From Mactra quadrangularis (taxonomy: Eukaryota; Mollusca; Bivalvia; Venerida; Mactridae), in NCBI GenBank assembly GCA_025267735.1, contig CM046301.1:59849872-59913871 (forward strand): DNA of 64,000 nucleotides, read 5' to 3'. This document shows positions 11,067 to 23,000 of the stretch, one piece after another. The position numbers were made by a program, and so were the translations under genes. The notes beneath the pieces are model-generated. The model was not told where the DNA came from. It made no database searches and saw only the letters and a program-made list of their open reading frames with translations. Position 1 is the first letter of the stretch; every line of letters begins with the position of its first letter.

Positions 11067-14000
11067 GTAAATAAGTCGTATTGGTTCACCCAACCGACCC
11101 TCCTTAACAAATTTCTTATACTCTTAGCAATAGTCTTGAGTATTTTTCGTGTTTTTACAAACTTAAGGTACAAAACTACACCGTAGTTGGTTTAGCGACT
11201 TTCATGTGGACTAAACAAGATCTATATTGAGTGTAGTGCTTGAAATATGTCTATGAGTCAGTTATACATATTGCAACAGATTAAGGTCAATTGAATGAGC
11301 AAAGACTCTTATTGAATTTTGACTCGGATTTGTGCCGGTCGCCTCTGATTTTCATGCTTGTACTAGCTGTTTACTAATTCAATGTAAATTGTCTATTTCA
11401 GTTGGTGTTATGTCTCCATGGTACTGTTTGTGTTCCAGAAATGCCAAAAGATTGTGTGAGAGAACCTTGTAGAGCTGAGGCCATTTGTAAAGGTTAGTAT
11501 AAAATATACTTTATATTTTTGTATCAAAAAGTTTTGACGCAATGCTAAATTGGTCATAGTAAAATTAGTACATTCGTGTAGTGTAAAATAATCTTTGACC
11601 TGTCAAAAAGTCTGTATCATTCCACGATTGGTCAAAAACTACAATTTACCATTTTGAAAAAAAAACGACGCACATCTCAAAATTATGCAGAATGTGTCAT
11701 ACACATAAAGTATACACATCTTGTGCCAAAATGCGGTCAACAATAAAATCTTCACTCTGTCTAACTGTTTTGTATTTTATACAAGAATGATTGCTAAATA
11801 TCATCAGTAAGGACTTCCACGAAACTGTTAAAGTCAAATGTTGATGATAAAAACTTTAATAATACTTGTTAATGGCATTATTTTATGTAAAAACTTGTCA
11901 TTTTGATGGTATAAGTTCTTTATCATTAAATGTCTGTATGTTATTATATATCTCATAAGTTACACATGATTCACTGTTGTTAATTACACGGGGGGTAAAA
12001 TACTACGGGAATAGCCATGTTTTATTCTTGAATAATATATGGCTGTTCCTGTAATGATTCACAAACCCTTCCAATATGCAATTTGCAAAATTTAATCTGA
12101 TTGTACCGGGAATCATAAATTCACATAAAATGAATATTAAGTATAATATTTGTTTATGCTAGAATAGAAATACCTTGCATTTGTCATTGCTTTGTCGTGG
12201 AATAATGATTATGTATTTATAGACTTGCGCTTTGATGCACTGGAATCATTTCACGAGCGCATTGTATCGAGTGGGTAATAGCTTTTGTGAGAGTCCTTAT
12301 TGAGGAACAATGTATACAGTGCCATCTAAAATTACATTTACTCTTTTAAAAAAACTGGTTTTTCATTAACACAATTAAATCTTATTTTAGATGTATTTAT
12401 GCATTGGTAAAGTTGTAATAGATCGTAACATTTGATAGAAGAGTAATGATACTTTATACAACTGTAATTGTTATACATGTACATGTATCTGAATATATGT
12501 TTTTAATTTATCAAGTATTGATAAAAATTTAAATACAAATCATACATTCACAAAAGCGTAAAGGAAATTATGGCTGGCACTGTAGATATAGCTTCGTTTG
12601 TTCTTCTTATATATTGTAAACGCTCATTACTGTATTAGAATCAATTATCTTTGTTAAACAATGTTTTACTCTATACTCCACGTTTATCCATATATAAAAT
12701 GGTCAAGTAATTAAGATGTCATCATATTTCTTAATCGTTTTTTCTTAGATACTGCGTTCTTCATAAATATTGAAAAGTTTATGAACATCGGCCTGTTCAT
12801 TATCGCCTATTTAGTATAACATTATAACAGTTTATCTGTATTCAATAATTAAAGGGAGATACGATACGCCAGAAGTTAATCAAAGACTAAACATTGAATT
12901 GACTTTTTTCTGCTTTGTAACTAAATCCTTATGATTTGATATTTGTATAAACACTTGACAAACTTCGATAACCATCGGTTAAAGTAACACTATACAATTG
13001 ATATCTTGTCACTACTTCATGATCCATCCATCCAGTATGTGGTTATACAAATATTAATTCTTCTTTCTTGTACAAGACCCACACAGTGATCTTAATAATT
13101 AAAGGTCATTAAATGACTCTATTGAAAACAATCAAGGCGATCAAAGACCTTAAATAAACTACTAATGATTTACTTGACAAAATTACTTTGAAACTATGAT
13201 ACAGTTTAAACGAACAGTCGAATAATTATGACCTTGAAGTTTTTACCGTGTGGGTCTCTGATGTGTTGCTGTTTTCACAACTATCTTACGACAAAAATCA
13301 TCGTAAGTCTATTTCATTAATATGTCTCTGAAGTTATCTGGTTTAATTAAGTATTTTGTGAGAATATTGAAAGGTATACACGATTGTGTACAATGTGCAC
13401 CTGTAATTAGCTGTTATCAATATATACTATCCACGTAAACAAATATCTCTTAGACCACTTTAATGTGTGAGTGTGCAAGCGTAAACATTTAGATAGGATT
13501 TTAATCTGATTGGAAGTAAATACTGACCAATTTTAATAGCGTTTCCTTCTTTTGAGCTGCGATGGTCTTTCTGAAGTTAGTACTTCAAAACAATTCAAGT
13601 TTAGTTCTTGTTTTCTATGGATCCCACGCATAGCAAAAATGATATTTGTCCGGATACAACAGTAGTCTTTGTTCTCGGCAGGAGGTTTGCATTTATATAG
13701 AAGTTGAAGTGACTTATTTTAAACCAATTGGTCCATCTCTATTTCTATTTTTGCATATATCGAATAACGCTCCATTCTTGTTCACAGAGGCTATCTAGAT
13801 TCTCGATTCTAGTTAGATCGAGAATCTTGATAACCTCGGGGTACGAGAATGATAACGCTCTAGCAGGGTTCTAGGTAGAATTTTCATATGTCCCAAACTA
13901 GTGGTACCGAATACTGTAACTTCACAAATAAAGCAACATTACTGTTTTCAGGAGGTCGCGGGCTCGAACCTGTATCAAGTTCATTGTAATTACTTTTTCC

Positions 14001-17000
14001 TCCTGTTTTTATCCATTCTCGTACCCAGAGTCTAGTAGGATTCTCAATACTGGCTCGAGAATCTTGATATCCTCAGGGAACGAGAATGGTTTTTATCATA
14101 TGTATATGCATTTATATTATATATTAAATATGAATATCATATAATATCATTAACAAAACTGAAGTCATCTTAGCGAATATTACTCAGAAAAGAAAATATA
14201 CATAAAAACGTTCTGCAAAAAAACCAAAACAGCACAGTCATATATGAAGTATAAGTATGTTAATATAAACTATGTTCTTGTATCATTCTTTCTTATTTGT
14301 CGCTGTTTTAATACTCGCTGTTTATTTGTAAAATTAATTATGTACCTAATCTCTTTTCAAGTATAAAATGTCTTTACTAGTATAACTTTATAAATTCTTG
14401 CCAATTATAAAGCTTGATTTTTGTATGTATATCTAATTTTAAACACATACACATTCAACCTGTCTTTTAAAAAAAATCTAATTAATTTCATAATTAACTC
14501 TGTTTTTAGAATAATGATTAAAAGTACTTTTTTCATTGGAAAATAAATCTTCAATTATAGATGCCGGGTATCTGACATTAATTCCATTTTCAGTGTTGAA
14601 ATTGAAAGATTTTAGAATAGTGTTATCAAGAATATTAATAACAATAGTCAGACCTTTAAATACCTTATGAGACTACGGATGGTTGTCTCTCAACATTTTC
14701 CTATAAAAAGATATTATAAATCAGATATGACTTAACATATTGTTTGAGTATTATAACACTAATTGTTCGGTAACTTAATCATGTCACCGTGTACAATAAA
14801 ATAGCCAATCAATTTATTTCACATTTCAAAAAGTAAAAGTTAATTTACGACCAAAATAACACTTGTATAATATTCCAATCTAGCATTCTTGTCATTCTGT
14901 ACTTACATTAAGTAGCATTTTAAATTATTCATAAATCATATTAAAGAATTCTGCTATTTTGTATTTTAGTGCAACATTCTTTTGCACTTATAAGGCAATG
15001 CCTATGTATAGGTTTGTTTTCAAGACAATGTTGGATAAAGGTATTGCTAAATTTTATTCAACTACCAGTGGCGCATACTTAGGCCATCCACTGATTTAAA
15101 TATATTTTTAGATTATCAGTAAAGACGTACTGTATAGTGAATATTTAAATCAGTGGAGATAATGTATGCGTCACGGATAGTTGAATAAAATTAAACAATA
15201 GTCGTCCTAGGTGATGTTTTTATTTGAATTTGAAATGTATCAGAAACATAGATATCTATTCCACTGGATAAATACAGATTCATATCTAAGTTCAATTTAC
15301 ATTTTCATATACGATAAGCAAATTAAATCAGTTAAATCTCCTGAAAACAAAACAAGGGCTAAACCCATGACAAACCTTGCTTGTGGGACTATCAAAGGAA
15401 AATTATACCATGAAAAGTTGACAATAATGTCAATTTTCCTCCACCGGCCATGTGGAAGGTTAGGTGAGTACTGGTTATAGACAAGGGTCCGGGAAGGCTA
15501 GGTTAGGTGCGCTGGACACTGTTAAATAACATAAAAATTGTGTTGACACGGCGTTAAACCCAGTATAAATAAATCAAATTAAAAACAAACAACATTATTC
15601 TAATGGTCTTAATTTGGCTCTATATCTTTATCTGTCTTGATGTGTAAATTAATATTCATGAAAATGCACCAAAATATTTGTCTAATAAACTCCTGGTGAT
15701 AAATTACTTCATGAAGATATTCTCAAGGTCACAAGAGTCATGCAGCGTATCGTATATTGTCTTACGACAATTTACTGTATTATAATATAATCTTAAGTTC
15801 GCCAGTTACTCATTCATCAAAAATGTCTTAATTTAAATAATTTACTATAGCAATGGATATCTTATGACTTATGATCAATCACAACTATTGTAAACTTGTT
15901 AGACAAATGCTTCTTAGTTAATGAGGTGAAAACATCGGGTGTTTCCGTTTGTACGTTTAACATCGGGTGTTTCCGTATGTACGTTTAACATCGGGTGTTT
16001 CCGTATGTACGTTTAACATCGGGTGTTTCCGTTTGTACGTTTAACATCGGGTGTTTCCGTATGTACGTTTAACATCGGGTGTTTCCGTTTGTACGTTTAA
16101 CATCGGGGTTTTCCCAGTCTTCGTAACACATCGAGTGATTCCGTTCCCTCGCAAACTATCTGAAGTTACCTTCCCTTGAAAAACATCGGGCATTCCCTAT
16201 ATTTATGTTTTCCGAAAAGCATGGAAACTTCGGATGATTTACGAAGGACACGGAAATACCCGATGTTTTATGTAGGACACAGAAATAAATACTCGATGTT
16301 TTACGTAGGACACGGAAATACCCGATGTTTTACGAAGAACACAGAAATACTCAATGTCTTACGTAGGACACGGAAATACCCGATGTTTTACGAAGAACAC
16401 GGAAATACTCGAAGTTTTACGATGATAAAACAACATTGATTTGTCTCCCAAGAGGTGTGAAGATCTTCCTCGTCTTATTTTTATAAACTGACAAACGTTT
16501 GTTTATTTTACGGCACACCTTAAAGTAAATTTACATACATAGAACTATTGTTTCATATTGAAAACTGAAATAAGAACGTATCCACGCCCTAAAAGATAAG
16601 TCTATCATCTTCAAAGTTTAAAGTTGTTTACTTTTAAACATTAAAGAATTTCATCAATTACCTATTTACAGTACAACTTTTAAAACACAATACTTTTCGT
16701 TTACAATACGAGAATACAAGTAGTACATTTAAATTGCAAATCAGAAATTAAAGAAACAGTCTGATGGGTGATTACTATTTGATATATTTTCTACTGTTAA
16801 AGGTACCATCCGGTTGATGGTAAAATTGTTCACATTAACAATTAAAGGTTCTGTCCGACGAATTGTGAAATTGACTGTTTCATTTACTGCCATTAGTTAA
16901 AGGTACCATATAGTGAATAGTTGAATGACCGAAACGAAAACCATGTTAACATTCGATACTAGTGCAAGGATTATGGTTTATTTGCTGTTATCGATGAATG

Positions 17001-20000
17001 CCTATTAAAGAGAACGTGATTTTCTTTGGAAAGCTTGCCAATGGTGACTTCGAGTTTGTAGAGAGATTTTGAAGTGGACCTTGAGCAGTCAACTTAAACC
17101 GTCATATAAAGTTAAATACCTAAGTAAAATGTACATGAAAATGTTATATCAAACTTCAAGTTTATTTTATTTTCATATAATGATTTAATAATAAGGAACA
17201 ACAGTTTGGCAAACGTTCTTTTGTATTTTGTGCAGAACAGAACAGAACATACCCTTCTTCATTTAGCCCAGAATATGTACAGCCTTGGATTATTTAGAAA
17301 ACATAATATGAAAATATAAAAGAAAAATGTAAATGTTATACCTTATACAATTTATAATGATGTATACAATATAATTATGTCCTAACATATGTTGGTAGAC
17401 GGTTTATTTATATGACATTTGTAACTGTCCTAAATTTACTACAACAACAATTATTATCATCAATGAAATATGATGATAAAAACACCAATGTGACAACATC
17501 AACAACAACGATAAACGAGTGTTGTCTGATATGACGGCGTATTTATGTGTTTCTAAAACATGTCATTATCCTGGTTGATGATTGCTTGTTTGAAGCTATT
17601 CTTTAAAGTCACATTTCAGTTTATAATCATAATCCTGTTCTGTTTTGTTCTGTTCTGTTCTGTTCTGTTCTACTCTGATAATCTTTTCTGTTATATTGAT
17701 CTTTTCGGCATTGTTCATTCTATAATGAATAAATTTATGTGCTATTCATTAGAATATATCATTAATATATATGTGCTGTTCATTATAATTTATAATATAT
17801 TATTTAGATCTATGTGCAATTCATTAGAATATACATATATTATAATATTCAAATTCATGTTCTATTCTGTTCTGTTCCTTATAATATATTTATAATATTA
17901 TTCAAATAACTGTTATTTTCTGTTCATTTTAAAATAGCATTCAAATCACTCGGTGCTGTTCTACTCTGTAAAGCAGTTCTGTTCTGTTCTGTTTTAGTTG
18001 TTATATTTGTCCAATATTGACATTTCTGAACAAAAGGAACAATAAATAATATACAAATCATAAAAAAAATTAAATGACCATAATGTTTTATTTTACATAC
18101 AATTTTATACAAAACCATACCATAATATGTACAAATAGTCGTATGTGATAAAATACAGTATAAAACCTGTATGCACAATATTTCATGCCGTCCATCAATC
18201 AAAATACAAGGTTTTGCAATTCCTAGCATATATTTATTACTCGTAAATTCTTTATAAATATCTGGTGACAAATTATTACAGATATTGTGATGAGAATAAA
18301 ACAATCTCCCATAAAACTATTGTATTTGTTATTTTGAATAATGATAGAAAAACCTCATAGTTACTGATTTACTGTGCAATTAAAACAAAAAATTATGTGA
18401 CAATTGAGAAGCGATTGCAAATTTGACGAAATACATTGAACATTTTCCCGTGTGATGTAATTATTTTAAGTTTTTATCATTTATTCGAACAAAGTTACGT
18501 GGGTTTTCCTTATATAAGAAAACTAATGACGTCATATATTATTCTAAGATAATGATATGGGTTACCTTGTAATGGTTATAACATTTTGTGATGTTAGAAA
18601 CGAAATAATTTACAGTTGTCTATGTTGTATTGTGGAGTTAAATATAGACACTAAATTGGTTGTCCATTTTCACTCACTCGTTCTGCGGACTTGCGATTAA
18701 ACGCATCGCAAGGCAGCATATCATAAAAAATCCTACGATAATACGACTATACAATATAAAAGTAATTGCATTTTATAGTCTAAGTTTCATGCCTACGCAC
18801 GTTCAACGACTTTACAGCTATTACCCCTGGTCATCGGGCTACTGGTATCTATCTATCAATCTCCCTGGGGAGTCTTTTAACTCCGCTTAGTGCAGCCGAC
18901 ACTTGGACGCAACGGAATTATACCACCCTCGCAAGTACCCATTTACACCTGGGTGAAGTTAAGCAATCGCAGGTAAATTTCTTGCTTAAGGAAAGTAGCA
19001 GTGGTGGGGTTCGAACCCGGGACCTCTCGATCCCTAAGCGCGCGTCCTACCACTGGACTACTGCTCTTGCTTTACTTTTTACTTTACTATACAATACAGA
19101 TGGATTTACGACCAAAATTTGTGGTGAAATGCTTGATAATACTGACCCCTAAACGATTGCTTGTACATTTTTGCGTTTTATTTCACGATAAAGCATACAT
19201 CTAAATGTCATTTTTGCAACAAACGTTTCTTATCAGAACAAACTGTGTTTTCAGCTACCCGGCTAATGTTAGTATAATGAGTGATACACGGATATACGTC
19301 TCCAGTCAAATTACTGTTGTTAGTTTTTTTCAAACAATACTTTCTTCAAATAAACTGAAAATACTAAATGTAGTGTTTAAATTTAGCATTAAATTGGTAG
19401 ATAAAAAATAATTGTTTTATTGCAAATAAACAACGTCACGTTTGATGAACATTCTAGCACTTGGCACTGTTTTCCTACGTTTCTAAGATATAATCCTAAG
19501 TGTGCCAAGAACTTGAGTTGATCAGAAACTAGGCTACATAAAAAAGTTAAACACATGATGCATTAGTTTAATACAAACTACAATTTTACAGTCTACGGTC
19601 ATATAAACCGACTATACAGTAAAAGTTCGCTGGTTCAAACTTGAGGGGACATAAAAAATAATTCTAACCAGCCAGGTTTTCAAGCGGCCGAACTTTGTTC
19701 TAATTCTACATTTATTTAGTATTTCCCTTTGTTTCGTACTTGTTATCTTCCTTTTAGTTGATCATGATTTAAATATAGATCCTTCAGTTTGTAAACGTAT
19801 TTCGGAATCGCTGTACATACAATATACATGTAGTGTCGACTGGGTCTGGCCACAAGTTGTTGCAACTTGTGTTGATGATGTCATTATTCATTATACCATT
19901 ATAATGGTACGATACTATCTGATTACTTGACTTTATAGGCAGTCGCCATGGTCCATTCTCATTCCAAGAGGTTATAAAGATTCTCAATCTAATATCGAGA

Positions 20001-23000
20001 ATCCTGACAGCCTCTGGGTACAAGAATGCCATCATGAGTCCCGATCTATCCAAGACTCTATGTATAGCCATATAATTATAATATTATGTATGTTCATTTA
20101 CGTATGCCTTTTGGTGGAACGGGACTACGCCAACAGTAGATCCCTATTCTTTATTCATCTCTCTGAACATGTTTTTGTACGAAGTACTGTTCACTATACT
20201 CACATATTCAATTAACAACAGCGAAATAAATTTGGTAAAACTACAGTATGTCTCTGTGATGAACTTTAACTAAGTGAAAACATTGATGAATTACTAAATA
20301 TCTAGACAGGCTTATTTTTAAAGTACATAAAATGTGCATTGTTTATTTTATAAGCTATAATGTTTGAATACAAACAATGACTAAGTAACCATGTTTGAAA
20401 TTTGCATATCTGCATATTTGACTACAGCAAGTAAACAAGAAAAAACACATATGTACCTGATATCCAAACATTGATACCACGAGTTACTTAATGTTTGCAA
20501 ACATGACTTGATTGTACAGACCCCTCCAAATGTTTGTTTGTTTGTTTGGGTTTTACGGCGCACCAACACAGAAAGGTCATATCGCGCCGAAAGCTATCAA
20601 TGATACTAATAATTCAAACTATATTAATGATGAAAAACTCTATATCTTATTATAAACATTTATTTCTTTCAAAAAGTTAAGTATAGCATATGATGGTACA
20701 GATTCAAAAAGTTCTTTAAGTGAGTTTACTTTAAAATGTTTGTCACGAATGTATTTAAGATCCTGACAGTCAAGGAGAACGTGTTTTACATTGAAATGCT
20801 CGTCACATGGTATGCATTTAGGTGCTTCTTCTCTTTTGAGAAGGTATGAATGTGTTAATCTAGTATGACCAATTCTACATCGCGAAATTACTATTTGATC
20901 TCTGCGATTAGAATATATAATTGACGAAGATGAATTAAGGGTTGGCTGTATGTCATGTAATTTATTAAAAATTGCATTGTTCCACAACGTTTGCCATTTT
21001 GATTTAATTAACCCTCCAAATGTACATGTATTTGAAAAAAAACCCCAGATTATACATACCGCACGTAATTCTATCACATGTATAATCATATCATACTCAT
21101 ATATTTAAGATAGTTCAAATAATAATTCGTCTCTTTAACGCAAAAAGGTACTTTAGTGTTTTAAATTTCATATATGATAGTACATTTTTGCATTCAGGGG
21201 ACGAAATGTGTTGATACCTTTTACTAGTTTATGATGATTTTGGACTTAGCTCTGATAAAATTTAATGTGTGTTAGTTTTTAAAAGTATTAATCGGATTAT
21301 CCTAAAACATTAGGGGTGCTTTTCACAAAAACAATTACGATAAAAATCATCGTAAGTCAAAAGCAAGAAACGTTAATAATACGGTCATTGTTTGGCCAAT
21401 TAATTCTAAATATTATTACTTTATGGAGAAAATTGTATACCTTTTGGATATCAAATCATAGTTAATGTACGTTATTGTTATTTTGGCTTTGAACTGCAAA
21501 ATTATAAAATTGATTTACGATAACTTTTTCGTAAGATTTTTTGTGAAAATGTGCACAGGATTTTCTCCATAGACTTTTGGCAAGCACTGTATATGTACGT
21601 TGTGAAGTGTTCAATGAATCAACATTTAAATGAATACATTAATGTTAACGAAACATTTACAATCATTTTCTTGTTTATTTTAATACGTATTTACATACTT
21701 AGTACATTTATACGTTGATATTTAAATACATTTAGTCTATGTTTATTCTACAATAATGATTCAATTAAAGTACATTGGAGTTCATCGAAGTTTTTACCCC
21801 CTATTAGTTCACCTGGGAGTATTTATATACGTTAAAAATATTTGAATAAATAAAATCAGTCTATGTGACTCTTTAGTAAATTTGTTTTTCTCCACTGCTT
21901 CTGGCGAAACAAGTAAACAAGTTTAGATTTTTAACTCAGTACGAGGTCACTTAGCTACGGCGTTAAACGTCTTAAAGCAGAATTTAACTGGTGATTATTT
22001 TTCATAAATGGTAACTACATACAATGATTAAAGTCCAGTAAAAAGATTACTTCATTCATTCCACTTTCATTTCTTATCAAATTTAATTTCAACAAATGAC
22101 ACATTCACTAATGATAGACAGTTGTATGAACGGACACTGAACCCGTTCTGTTATGAAATGCCATACTTGGACTTGGTAACAAAAACAGTCTACTGTCCAA
22201 TTTATTTGACCTTGTGCGGCTAATAAATACAAGTTATATAGATGTTTGTTTACATTTTCGCTAATGAAAATCGACGGTATTTGGGCCGCCAAAACGGTTA
22301 GCTATTTGTACAGCATAATGTTTTGAACGAACTGTTAGTTTTCAATTCGTCTCTGATTTAGACACAATCTCCGTAAACAGATATTTATTTAGACAGGACC
22401 TTTTCTGCAAACAAAATGACAAAATAAATAAATGCATCATTTTTCTATTTTCAGCAGGTATCAGTGCAGTACAGACACACACCAAAGGAGATCATCATCA
22501 AACTAATTGGCCAGACATCTCAGAGAATGTACAGCGTGATGATCCTAAACTAATATGGCCGACCGGAAATGAAGAAAATCTGTGTACCCAAGCGCTTCCA
22601 ATGGCCGCCGTCGATTGTAGACACAAACGAAGACGCTGGCACTTTAACTCTCTCACTGGAAAATGCGAGAGATTTTTAGGATGTGAGACATTTGTCAAAG
22701 GAAATAATTTCGCTAGAAAGCGATTCTGTAAAGAAGAATGCAGATATGCATATATTGAGAAACGGGACAGATTGCGCTCAATGATGGATACAGAAAATAC
22801 ACAAGCAGACTGCTCGCTGAATTTGAGTGAAGAAGCTTTCTCATGCTCAAGTCCTACTAAAAGATGGTATTTCAATTCAAGAACACAAAGATGTGACAAA
22901 TTTATTGGATGTAGTACGACAGGCAATAATTTCTCCAAAAAATCTGACTGCAAATCCACATGTCTGACAAACACTAAACAATTTCTTCATTTGAAAGGTA

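Larger units (their letters stand above)
11493..22454 (+). other. Kunitz gene intron 2 (11 kb, repeat-rich)
   Basis: This intron holds repeats annotated separately: hairpin MITEs (13789, 14017, 19951), a 140-bp palindrome (15053), a SINE tail (15386), inverted tandem arrays (15933-16425), TTCTG tracts (17633-17990), a SINE (18759), a LINE fragment (20524) and a double-hairpin MITE (21311). The stretches 11493-13260, 14090-15050, 16440-17630, 18000-18750, 19075-19950 and 21560-22454 show nothing I recognise apart from weak inverted repeats. Confidence 0.7.

Noticed and set aside
11402..11492. Longer version of Kunitz exon 2 using the acceptor at 11400-11401
   Set aside because: It would need a phase-0 upstream exon. 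The only good signal-peptide exon (11009-11066) ends in phase 1 and fits the acceptor at 11437-11438.
15933..16157. CRISPR-like regular repeats
   Set aside because: Units are directly adjacent with no variable spacers, in a eukaryotic intron; an ordinary minisatellite.
16176..16439. 87-codon frame with repeated GHGNTRCF-like segments
   Set aside because: It is the translation of the 29-bp tandem array; not a protein.
17560..17895. 111-codon hydrophobic frame
   Set aside because: Driven by TTCTG and AT repeats, with no start context, splice support or recognisable domain.
17924..18304. 126-codon minus-strand frame
   Set aside because: No known domain, overlaps a TTCTG tract, AT-driven composition.
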